From positions 45,649 through 109,648 of the forward strand of contig CANLIE010000005.1 of the NCBI GenBank assembly GCA_947491225.1: a stretch of DNA of 64,000 bases, written 5' to 3'. Below, one piece after another: positions 55,787 through 64,000 of the stretch. The position numbers and the translations under genes were made by a program. The notes beneath the pieces were generated by a model. That model had not been told where the DNA came from. It saw only the letters and a program-made list of their open reading frames with translations, and searched no databases. The first letter of the stretch is position 1; each line of letters opens with the position of its first letter. The DNA comes from an uncultured Cellulophaga sp. (lineage in GTDB: Bacteria > Bacteroidota > Bacteroidia > Flavobacteriales > Flavobacteriaceae).

Positions 55787-56875
55787 TTATTCATCTAATT
55801 CAATAGATTGCTCTTTCATAAGTTGTTCATCAATTTTAACTCCTAAATATTTTAAAATAGTTGGTGCTATTTGATTACTATACAATTGCTCTTTTTTTGT
55901 TATTTCTCCTAAGTTTTTTACTCCTTTGCCAAATGCAACAAACCAAACTTGGTCTGCTCCTTTTATATTGTCGCCATGATGTTTCCAAGTATCCAAAGGT
56001 TGCGTTCCTCTACCGTGATCTGTAGTAATTAAAAAGAGTGTATTGTCTTTGTAAAAAGAATCGTTCTGGGTAAAATTCCACAACTCCTCAATTAGGCCAT
56101 CTGTATTTTTTGCTGCATTTAAATATGCCTCATAATCACCATCATGAGCAAAATCGTCAGTTTCACCATAAGAAACATACATCACTTCTGGATGCTCTTT
56201 TTTCATATATTCTAAGGCAAAGTTATGGGTAAAAACATCTAAACGAACAGACCCCCATGGACTAGGAGTTTGCTCTTGTAATTTATTTAAAAACTTTTCC
56301 TTTTCAGTTAGATTTGCTCCTTTGGCTTCTTCAAACCCTGCATTTACAGGTATTCCCGATCTTTCTTCATTAATAATAAAAGGGAAAACATCCCAACTGC
56401 CAAAAGCAGCAACCTTACCTTTGTACTTGGGCATCTCGTTTATGATTTCTAAAACAGTTTTGTTTGGGTTATTAATCTTACTATTACTAGTAATATTCTC
56501 ATCATCTGCTTTTCCTGATAAAATTTCATTGTATCCTGGGTATGAAAACCACATAGAGTTTGTTAGATTTACCTTAGAATTTTTTGCCCTATTTCCGTGA
56601 ATTTGCCCTATTTTAGAAACCGTTTTCCATAAAAAAGGGAATAATGCTTCCCTTCTTTCCTCTGCTGTATTCTTCCAAAAATCTGACTTTAATTCATCTA
56701 TGTTCCCAACATATTCTTTATTGCCCACTAAAAGGGAATCTGCACCAGAAAATAATTCTTGCCAGCGTAAACCATCTAAAGTAATTAGAACAACTTTAGG
56801 AGGCTCTTTTTCTTGTGCGTTTATTGTTACTGCAAGCACTAATGTTACTACTAAAATTGTATTTTTAATATTCAT
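55787..56875 (-). CDS. alkaline-phosphatase-superfamily enzyme, exported
   Basis: 362 residues with a signal peptide (MNIKNTILVVTLVLAVTINA before QEKEPP). The metal site is VVLITLDGLRWQELFSGAD (Asp and nucleophile region), then YGETDDFAHDGDYEAY and LITTDHGRGTQ. This is the phosphodiesterase/phosphoglycerate-mutase-like branch of the superfamily. It probably removes phosphate from organic phosphates in the periplasm. It is the last gene of the susC-susD-phosphatase operon, 8 bases after the gene at 56883. Confidence 0.88.
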   Translation of the reverse strand: MNIKNTILVVTLVLAVTINAQEKEPPKVVLITLDGLRWQELFSGADSLLVGNKEYVGNIDELKSDFWKNTAEERREALFPFLWKTVSKIGQIHGNRAKNSKVNLTNSMWFSYPGYNEILSGKADDENITSNSKINNPNKTVLEIINEMPKYKGKVAAFGSWDVFPFIINEERSGIPVNAGFEEAKGANLTEKEKFLNKLQEQTPSPWGSVRLDVFTHNFALEYMKKEHPEVMYVSYGETDDFAHDGDYEAYLNAAKNTDGLIEELWNFTQNDSFYKDNTLFLITTDHGRGTQPLDTWKHHGDNIKGADQVWFVAFGKGVKNLGEITKKEQLYSNQIAPTILKYLGVKIDEQLMKEQSIELDE

Positions 56876-56882
56876 AGTTGTT

Positions 56883-58478
56883 TTATTTTGTTTTAAAAGA
56901 TAATACGTTGGACCAATTACTCCAGTTTAAATTTTGATCTCTATAACGCACACGCCAGTAATACGTTGTTTTTGGTTTTAACCTGTTTATTTTTTCATCG
57001 GTCAAGTCATCATCTTTTTGCCTGTCTTCTTTATAGTACCAATTTTCATATTGTTTCCAACTGTTAAAGGCTAATTTTTTAAAATCATTACTTTCAGATA
57101 TTTGCCAATGAGACGCTGCATGAAATGCGTTATTAAAATTGCTCTTAAAATTCCCTGCCTTTAAAACTATTCCTGTAATTTCCATTTCTTTTCCTTCTGG
57201 AGATACTGCTTCCGGAGTTAGTGGTTTTCTTTCTTTTTTCCAAACCGTAATACTATCTGTTTGTTCATTATTACGTGGGTTAACAGTATTGCCTCTACTA
57301 ATCCTCTTTAAAGTAAACTTAGGGTCATCCTGGCTACCATCAACTTCTACCATAACAAAACCATATTCATCTTGTGTTACGGTAAACTCATCATAATCCT
57401 TACCTTCAAATTCACCCCAATTGTCTATTGCCCCACCAGCGGCAGCTACATTTACCCATAAATGCTTGTGGTCTTTAGATTGTCCTCTGGAATACCCGTG
57501 TGTATGTCCAAAAAAGTGAATGCTAGGCTTACCTGTATTGGTTGAAAATGCCTCTAATGCTTTTACCACTTTGCCAGAAAATTCTTCTTCCCCAGGAATC
57601 CATAGTTCAGATTTATGAGGGTGATGCATTTGCGCAAAAACAAAATCTATATCATCATTTTTTGCTGTTTCATCTAACACTTTTTGTAGCCATTCTAATT
57701 GTTTTCCTAAATCTCTATATCCACTATTGGAATCTAAACCAAGAATTCTTGTGTTGCCATAATCTTTATACCACCAGTGTTCTGCATACGCTGGTGTTCC
57801 ATTTTCTGGAAGGCTAAAATATTTAAAGAAGAAATCAGAATTTATTTCATGATTTCCTGGAACAGGATATAATGGAACCTCAGCAAAAAGATTCTCTGCG
57901 GGATTAAAAAAATGCTCTTTCCATTGGAAATATTCAGACCCTGTTACTACCAAATCTCCAGGAATCATAACCATTGCCAAGTTATTGGATAACTTTCCTT
58001 TGTGTTCTTTTTTTAGATATGATAAAACCCCCTCGTTTATTATTTCAGAAAATTTATTTGGTTGATTATTGTCGTACTGCATATCACTCATTGCAACAAT
58101 ATTAAAAGACTTATTATCGCTAGCAAATGGTGGTGTCTTAAATTGATATGTTTCAGATTTTACTTTATTGGTTATAACCCTATAATAATAAGGTGTAAAC
58201 CTTTTTAGTCCTGTTAATTTAACCTCATGAACTCTACTATTACTAAAGTTAATATCATAAGAAATACCTTTGGTTTTTTTACCTAATTTTGAAGTTAATC
58301 CATATTCTACAATACTTTCATCTCCTGTAGATGTCTCCCATTTTATAATAATGGAACTGGGTGTTGCATCTTGCAAATAGGGTTTAATTAAGATTTCTGT
58401 TTTGGTTTCTTGAGCATTACCAAAAGCAAAAATAAAATTTAAGGAAACCCATATCATATTTTTAAGCTTCATTTTCAT
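56883..58478 (-). CDS. purple acid phosphatase with fibronectin type III-like domains, exported
   Basis: 531 residues with a signal peptide (WVSLNFIFAFGNA). Residues 25-125 form the purple-acid-phosphatase N-domain (IIIKWETSTGDESIVEYG, LTGLKRFTPYYYRVITN). The metallophosphoesterase domain has VAMSDMQYDNN, MIPGDLVVTGSEY, PVPGNHEIN, FAQMHHPH and FFGHTHGYSRG, all metal ligands. A second fibronectin-like part ends LKPKTTYYWRVRYRDQNLNWSNWSNVLSF. It releases phosphate from phosphate esters. It follows susD on the minus strand. Confidence 0.92.
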   Translation of the reverse strand: MKMKLKNMIWVSLNFIFAFGNAQETKTEILIKPYLQDATPSSIIIKWETSTGDESIVEYGLTSKLGKKTKGISYDINFSNSRVHEVKLTGLKRFTPYYYRVITNKVKSETYQFKTPPFASDNKSFNIVAMSDMQYDNNQPNKFSEIINEGVLSYLKKEHKGKLSNNLAMVMIPGDLVVTGSEYFQWKEHFFNPAENLFAEVPLYPVPGNHEINSDFFFKYFSLPENGTPAYAEHWWYKDYGNTRILGLDSNSGYRDLGKQLEWLQKVLDETAKNDDIDFVFAQMHHPHKSELWIPGEEEFSGKVVKALEAFSTNTGKPSIHFFGHTHGYSRGQSKDHKHLWVNVAAAGGAIDNWGEFEGKDYDEFTVTQDEYGFVMVEVDGSQDDPKFTLKRISRGNTVNPRNNEQTDSITVWKKERKPLTPEAVSPEGKEMEITGIVLKAGNFKSNFNNAFHAASHWQISESNDFKKLAFNSWKQYENWYYKEDRQKDDDLTDEKINRLKPKTTYYWRVRYRDQNLNWSNWSNVLSFKTK

Positions 58479-58562
58479 TTGTTTTAATTGATTAAGCTAA
58501 ATGTTTTATGTTTTATAGAGTATCATTCATTCTTGTGCTTATGTAATAAATAGATTTATATT

Positions 58563-60053
58563 TTATTTTAACCACCATGTAATTTCCCTTATCTTATCAT
58601 TACCAGCACCAAACTGAGACTGTATTGCACTGGCAACATTGTCTGAGTTATTATTATATTCGGATAAAGGATATATCCACCTTGTTGGAGGCGTTGCACT
58701 TGGTGATTGTGCAAAATTGGGGTATCCTGTTCTTAAATGATCAAAATACATTCTCCATCCAGATTGAAGAAAAGAAGTAAAATATTTTTGCGTTAAAATA
58801 AGGTTTAACTTTTCTTCTGTAGTAATACTGCTATTAAATGAAACTAAAGTTCCCACTAGATACATATCTGCATCTGTAGATTCTACATAAGTTTCAAAAC
58901 CTTTAGCATAGGTATTGTAAAAATTAAATGATGCTTTTACTCCGTTTTCATAATGGGTTTTTGCATCTGTGGCTATCCAACCACGAACGGATGCTTCTGC
59001 CAATATGAACTGTAGCTCTGCGTAACTTAATAAGTTATGAGGTTCTGTTGTAGGATCGGTAGAGTACCTTAAATTAACCTTAGACACATCTCCTGCAGCA
59101 GCTTTATCATTAACCTCTGCATAAGGAGCTAGTGGATCTCCACCTTCATAGGCATTAAAATCATCTATTGCCAAACCTGCCTCTTTTGCATTCTTAGTTC
59201 TTCCGCAAAAAATGAACAACCTAGGATCTTCTCTATCTTGTAATCTTTTAATAAATGTAGAGGACATATACATACCAGAACCATAACCACTAGAGTTAAA
59301 CTCTGTGTACCTACTACCTTCTTCATCTAAAAATACCAGCTGTCCATTATCATCATTGGATTGCATTATAGGTTCATTGCTATAAATATTGGCAAAAGAA
59401 TTCTTTACATTTAAATCTGCATCACTTTCTTTTTTAGACAATGTTATTAAAACTTTAAGTCTAAAAGTATTGATTAGTTTTTGCCATTTAGCCACATTAC
59501 CTCCATATATAATATCGCCTGCAATGATGTTTTCGTTGTTTTTTAGTAAGTCATTTGCTTCTGACAAGTCTTTTAATATGCCTATGAACACGTCTTTTTG
59601 AGTATCATACTTTGGGGTGTAGTTTGCATCTGTTTCTCCTTGTAAGGCTTCACTATATGGTATATCTCCAAAAGTAAGGGTAAGGTTATAAAAGTAATAA
59701 GCTCTAAAAAATTTAGCCAAAGCAACATATTCTTCGCTTTCTATTCTTTGTGCTTCTTGCATCATTTTAGTAACCTCTCCCAACATATTATAATCATCAA
59801 AATCTGCTCTGCCCCAATTGTAATATTGATTGTTATTTTCGCCATCTGTTTGTACTAACATACGAGAGGCATATAGTGCAGATGTTCCATTAACCTTAAA
59901 TGCATTACTTGCTATGTTAGTTAATAATAGCTGTGGATGTGTTTCATTTACATTGTTTGGATTATCATTTATTTCTGATAAATCTTGACATGCAGAGACT
60001 GATATCAAAATCATTATCCCTAATAAAATTCCTATTTTTTTCATTTTTTTCAT
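58563..60053 (-). CDS. SusD/RagB-family outer-membrane lipoprotein
   Basis: 496 residues with a lipoprotein signal (IMILISVSAC). It opens CQDLSEINDNPNNVNETHPQL, typical of the SusD-like-2 family. TPR-like helices follow (MMQEAQRIESEEYVALAKFFRAYYFYNLTLTFGDIPYSEAL). It covers the SusC channel and captures the substrate. Partner susC is 11 bases upstream. The operon then has two phosphatases, which suggests a phosphorylated ligand. Confidence 0.92.
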   Translation of the reverse strand: MKKMKKIGILLGIMILISVSACQDLSEINDNPNNVNETHPQLLLTNIASNAFKVNGTSALYASRMLVQTDGENNNQYYNWGRADFDDYNMLGEVTKMMQEAQRIESEEYVALAKFFRAYYFYNLTLTFGDIPYSEALQGETDANYTPKYDTQKDVFIGILKDLSEANDLLKNNENIIAGDIIYGGNVAKWQKLINTFRLKVLITLSKKESDADLNVKNSFANIYSNEPIMQSNDDNGQLVFLDEEGSRYTEFNSSGYGSGMYMSSTFIKRLQDREDPRLFIFCGRTKNAKEAGLAIDDFNAYEGGDPLAPYAEVNDKAAAGDVSKVNLRYSTDPTTEPHNLLSYAELQFILAEASVRGWIATDAKTHYENGVKASFNFYNTYAKGFETYVESTDADMYLVGTLVSFNSSITTEEKLNLILTQKYFTSFLQSGWRMYFDHLRTGYPNFAQSPSATPPTRWIYPLSEYNNNSDNVASAIQSQFGAGNDKIREITWWLK

Positions 60054-60064
60054 TTTTTCTATTA

Positions 60065-63000
60065 CTAAAATTTAACATTAACACCAAGACCTATGTATCT
60101 TGTTGAAGGATCCTGCAAGTCGTTATCATTACCAAAATCTGGATCAATAATATCTGCTTTTTTCCACATAAATAAGTTATACCCGCTTAGTGTTACATCT
60201 AAGTTTTTAACACCTTCTATATTAGCCAACTCTGTAAAATTATATTTGAATGAAAGTGTACGTAACTTGAAAAAACTACGATCAAAAATATTAGCAAATT
60301 TCTTACTTTCTTTATAAGATACAGCAGCCCTATATGGATAGTTTTGAGACCAAGTTTGCCAGCTAACAGCGGTAGTATTCTTTTGGTATTGTCTAGTATC
60401 AGAGATAACGGCACCATCTACACCTGTCACTAACTCCCCACTTGTTACATTTACTCCGTTAGGAACATACACAGGAGAGCCAGCTGCATATTCTGCATCT
60501 CTATACTCAGTAGAATTAGGATGTTTACCACCCCACCACATTTTCTCTACTGTTTTAGATCTTATTAGACCACCCCAAACACCATCTATACCAACATTTA
60601 CCGTTAAGTTTTTAAATTTAAAATTGTTTTGCAAACCTAATCTCCAACTAGGATCTACGTGTCCTAGATTTTTTTTAAATTCATCCCTAACAGGAAGTCC
60701 ATTACTCCCTAAGATTAAATCACCATTAGCAGATTTTTGCCAAACAGTAGCATAGTAGCTATCTTCTCTTTCATTTAATCTTAAGTTTTTGTAGGTATTA
60801 TTGCCTTCATAAATTTCAGTGATTTTTTTTACTTTTCTACTCCAGTTTGCACCTATATTCCATCTAAAATTATCCGTTCGTATTGGTGTCGCATTTAAAA
60901 CCACCTCTAACCCATTGGTAGTATATTCATTTCCATTGACCTTTCTGTTTTCAAAACCAGATGTATTGGAAATTGGTAAGTCAATTATTTGGTTGGTATC
61001 TATTACGTTATAATAAATAACATCTAAACTAATCTTATTCTTTAAAAATGCCGTAGACATACCTAATTCAAAAGAAGTAGAGCTTTCTGGTTCAATATCT
61101 GGATTAACCAATCCATTAGGGTATTGAAGTTTTACATTACCACCAAAAACACCATTGTTTTTATAGTAAGATTCTGTTTGGTATGGGTTTTTATTTTTAG
61201 GATCTAAATCATTAGACACTTTTGCCCAAGAACCAAATAGTTTAAAATAGTCTATTGCTTTTGGCATTTTTATATAATTTGAAACTACAGTACTTAAAGA
61301 TGCCGATGGATAAAAGTAAGATCTGTTTTCTTTAGGTAAGGTAGAAGACCAATCATTTCTAGCCGCTACGGTTAAGAATACAGCATTATATAAATCTACT
61401 CCCAATGTTCCGTATACACTATTTATTGCTTTTTTTTGAAGTTTTGTGCTTGCGTTTAAATTTCCTTTTGTGTTATTTAAGCTGTATACAAAAGGTACTA
61501 CCAAACCATCTGTAGAGTTATACTCTTCTTGGTATTTTCTATAGAAGGTAGATGCTCCTGCATTAATATCAAAAGAAACATCTTCATTTATCTCTTTTTT
61601 ATATGATGCTAAAACATCATAATCAATAGTTAATCTTTCTTTATTCCATGTCTTATAATCTCCTTCTCTAGCGTCACCATAATTTAAGTATGTTTTAGGG
61701 CTTTCGCGATCCTCAAAAATATCTTTTAATACAGCAGATCCTCTTGCTTGTAAGTTAAAATCTTCTGTTATTTTATAGTTTAATTTTAACTGCGCATTTA
61801 TAAGGTTTGCATCATATTTCTGATTTAACTCATTTGCTGCAAAATAGACATTGTTATACCATGCATAGTTAAAATTAGCTTGTCTATATCCTTCTTGTCC
61901 AGGAATATATTGATGTTCTTTTAGTTCTTTACCATTAACATCATCACCCATCCAGATAAGAATTGTATACATATGGTTCTTTGGTCCATAACCATGACGT
62001 GGGTAATTAGGAGAATAGACCTTGTTATATGACAACTTACTGTCTAATGTAAGTGAATTGCTTAATTTGGTAGTACTCTTAAAACTTAATCCGCCTGTTC
62101 TTAATTCTGCATTTGGTACTCTATCTTTTTGATTTGAATAACTCCCTGAAAATCTAAAAGATCCCCTTTCAGATTTACTGGCAATAGAAAAATCTGTTGA
62201 TGAGATAAAACCAGTTTCCATAAAATTCTTTAAGTTATTATGGTATTTCCAAGGTGTTGGGACTCTTGAATAACGAGACTTATCATTATATTGCGTTCCT
62301 GAAACATCTCCCCACCACGGAATGGTCTCGCCAGTTACATTGTCATAAATTGGACTGTTCCACTGTGATACTAATACGCCTGATTCAAATTTTGGTCCCC
62401 ATATCATATCTCCGTCTGAAATACCGCCATCTTTACCATCCCAGAATTCATACTTCCCATTAGATCCATTACCATATTCTGTCTGTGTTTCTGGAAATAC
62501 AGTAAACCCAGCTGATACCATTGTATTATGGGTTACAGAAACCTCTAATCCCTCTACTTTTGCGTTTTTTGTTGTAATTAGAATAGCTCCATTTCTTCCT
62601 CTAGAGCCGTACAATGCAGATGCCGTAGTGCCTTTTAATACATTTATGTCTGCTATATCACTAGCGGATACATCAAAAAAATCTGTTTCAACAGCAATTC
62701 CGTCTATAACAATTAATGGGGTTTTACCACGTAAAGAAAAAGAAGGTTTTTGAAAAAGACCTGTAGGGTTGCTAACTGACAGCCCAGCTACCTGACCTGT
62801 AAATAAATTCCCAACGTTTGGTGCATTTATCTCTTCTATTATCTCCGTATCTATCTTTTGTGTAGCATAGCCTATTTTTTTCTCTGCTCTACTAATACCT
62901 AAAGCTGTAACAACAACCTCATTTAACTTTTCAGAATCTGGTAAAAGCTGAACTTCTATGAACTGAAAACTATTTGTACTTACTTCTTTAGTTAAGTATC

Positions 63001-63223
63001 CTATATAAGATACCAAAAGAATATTATTTTCTTTTTGGAGCGTAATTTCAAAATTACCATCAAAATCTGTAGCCACACCTGTGCTAGTTCCTTTAATAAT
63101 AACAGATGCACCCCCTAAAGGAACATTGTTCTCATCTAAAACCTTACCTTTAAGTAGTGCTTGTGAATGAGCTACCATAATTGTCAAAAAGACAAAAATT
63201 AATGTTAGTTTATTTTTTTTCAT
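60065..63223 (-). CDS. SusC/RagA-family TonB-linked outer-membrane protein
   Basis: 1052 residues with a signal peptide (LIFVFLTIMVAHS). An N-terminal carboxypeptidase-D-like domain (KGKVLDENNVPLGGASVIIKGT, residues 25-100) is followed by the TonB plug (GNLFTGQVAGLSVSNPTG, then DINVLKGTTASALYGSRGRNGAILITTK) and a large beta-barrel ending VNVKF. It imports large or charged ligands with its SusD partner. It is the first gene of the phosphatase operon. Upstream a GATATTTG box gives a weak -7 match. Confidence 0.93.
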   Translation of the reverse strand: MKKNKLTLIFVFLTIMVAHSQALLKGKVLDENNVPLGGASVIIKGTSTGVATDFDGNFEITLQKENNILLVSYIGYLTKEVSTNSFQFIEVQLLPDSEKLNEVVVTALGISRAEKKIGYATQKIDTEIIEEINAPNVGNLFTGQVAGLSVSNPTGLFQKPSFSLRGKTPLIVIDGIAVETDFFDVSASDIADINVLKGTTASALYGSRGRNGAILITTKNAKVEGLEVSVTHNTMVSAGFTVFPETQTEYGNGSNGKYEFWDGKDGGISDGDMIWGPKFESGVLVSQWNSPIYDNVTGETIPWWGDVSGTQYNDKSRYSRVPTPWKYHNNLKNFMETGFISSTDFSIASKSERGSFRFSGSYSNQKDRVPNAELRTGGLSFKSTTKLSNSLTLDSKLSYNKVYSPNYPRHGYGPKNHMYTILIWMGDDVNGKELKEHQYIPGQEGYRQANFNYAWYNNVYFAANELNQKYDANLINAQLKLNYKITEDFNLQARGSAVLKDIFEDRESPKTYLNYGDAREGDYKTWNKERLTIDYDVLASYKKEINEDVSFDINAGASTFYRKYQEEYNSTDGLVVPFVYSLNNTKGNLNASTKLQKKAINSVYGTLGVDLYNAVFLTVAARNDWSSTLPKENRSYFYPSASLSTVVSNYIKMPKAIDYFKLFGSWAKVSNDLDPKNKNPYQTESYYKNNGVFGGNVKLQYPNGLVNPDIEPESSTSFELGMSTAFLKNKISLDVIYYNVIDTNQIIDLPISNTSGFENRKVNGNEYTTNGLEVVLNATPIRTDNFRWNIGANWSRKVKKITEIYEGNNTYKNLRLNEREDSYYATVWQKSANGDLILGSNGLPVRDEFKKNLGHVDPSWRLGLQNNFKFKNLTVNVGIDGVWGGLIRSKTVEKMWWGGKHPNSTEYRDAEYAAGSPVYVPNGVNVTSGELVTGVDGAVISDTRQYQKNTTAVSWQTWSQNYPYRAAVSYKESKKFANIFDRSFFKLRTLSFKYNFTELANIEGVKNLDVTLSGYNLFMWKKADIIDPDFGNDNDLQDPSTRYIGLGVNVKF

Positions 63224-63579
63224 TTTTTTAATATTTGTAAACTTTTATTAGTTGTTCTTAGCAAATATCTTATTCTATTGTTAGGGTTTTTGCCTGTGAA
63301 TATTAAATAATTGCAAGCCTATTGTTAAAAATATTAACAAATAGTAAATTTAAAACAGTTTACAAATAGTAAAATTTAAAATGACTGAAAAGGTGCCTAA
63401 ACATTGAATCGTATTCCTACTAAATAGGAGAATATCTAATTAATATAAGTTTGACACAAAAGAGAGGTTTAACAAATAGGAAAAAAGATAAAAATTCACT
63501 TATCAGAATATAGAACATTTAAAGATTTCTATATCGGTTTTGTGTATAAACACAACACCTTATTCCTCTAATTTTGTTT
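63224..63579. other. gap upstream of susC with no gene seen
   Basis: About 350 bases. Very AT-rich, with repeated short words such as AAATAGTAAA. It must hold the susC promoter; no clear TAnnTTTG with a matching TTG is found. Confidence 0.4.
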
Positions 63580-63905
63580 CATACAACCATATGGTAGATC
63601 TTAAAGGAAAAATTTTATGTCTTTGGCCATTTACTTGAAAGTTTGTGGACTGCCAATTGAACGGGTGTGTCCTTTATGGATTTTACACTCCTTAAAGTTT
63701 GTCACAAAGAACGTATGAATCAGCATAGGGGATGTAAATTTGGCTCAAAGAGGACAATGTTTACTGGGTTGGCTCTATGGTTTTAAACTGCATACCATTA
63801 CCAATGACTATGGCAGAATTATTGATTTTATGATTACCAAGGGGAAGATAGAAGACCCTTATACTTTAAGGCATTTATCAAAAAACAATTCTCAAATAAC
63901 GTGAG
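63580..63905 (+). pseudogene. decayed IS982-family-like transposase fragment
   Basis: Fragments read GVSFMDFTLLKVCHKERMNQH (the FIDST-type first catalytic Asp region), then after a frameshift AQRGQCLLGWLYGFKLHTIT and NDYGRIIDFMITKGKIED. These match the GWFFGFKLH and FMITKGN signatures of IS982 transposases. It has no start, a frameshift near 63755 and an early stop. Terminal inverted repeats are not visible. The left 60 bases are uncertain. Confidence 0.75.
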
Positions 63906-64000
63906 TTCGATTTAAGCTATTGAGATATTAGGCAAAAATCTTTGAATTTTAATACTTGGTTTTGCATCTAAAAAAGAATAAGCTGTTAAACCATCAACTA

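Overview
This is an AT-rich chromosomal window from a member of the phylum Bacteroidota, almost certainly family Flavobacteriaceae. The evidence is SusC/SusD and HmuY-type outer-membrane genes, many Bacteroidota-only families (IPExxxVDY, DUF177 next to L32, long PurF), promoters of the Bacteroidota type (TTG, 19-21 bases, TAnnTTTG) and a type II-C CRISPR-Cas system with long repeats. I cannot name genus or species.

Layout. 1-6020: 3' part of cas9, then cas1, cas2, a candidate tracrRNA, and a CRISPR array of 26 repeats with 46-base units read from the minus strand. Its leader-proximal end is disturbed: three repeat copies carry the same 48-50 base insertion, and a broken nucleotidyltransferase-type gene module lies between two of them. 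6053-7183: OmpA-like envelope protein. 7542-13458: MFS transporter, cysteine-containing small protein, FMN-binding protein, DUF6607-like protein, TonB-dependent receptor and HmuY-like lipoprotein, arranged as a divergent heme/iron uptake locus around one inverted-repeat operator. 13747-24694: housekeeping genes (recJ, osmC-like, AhpD-like, hopJ-like, M28 peptidase, rsmI, tdk, alr, mscL, asd) with one decayed four-helix-bundle gene.

24912-28494: prolyl oligopeptidase whose lipoprotein signal peptide lies in a different frame behind a slippery A-run, then an ABC ATPase and arfB. 28495-29232: non-coding, with two tandem copies of a two-hairpin small-RNA-like element downstream of purF. 29233-33386: purF, a PfkB-type sugar kinase, RNase H and purN on the minus strand. 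33547-37908: acpP, fabF, rnc, an IPExxxVDY protein and pyk on the plus strand. 38000-43668: GreA-like factor, FAD oxidoreductase and a three-gene exported-protein operon of unknown role. 43918-49615: accC, accB, fabH, rpmF, DUF177, pdxA, ribE.

50269-63223: CocE-type hydrolase, small membrane protein, sodium:solute symporter, a dead TauE/SafE gene, then a minus-strand operon susC-susD-purple acid phosphatase-alkaline phosphatase-type enzyme that looks like an organophosphate acquisition system. The window ends in a decayed IS982-type transposase. No tRNA, rRNA, intact insertion sequence or prophage was seen. The most unusual features are the interrupted CRISPR repeats, the tandem small RNAs and the split signal peptide of the prolyl oligopeptidase.
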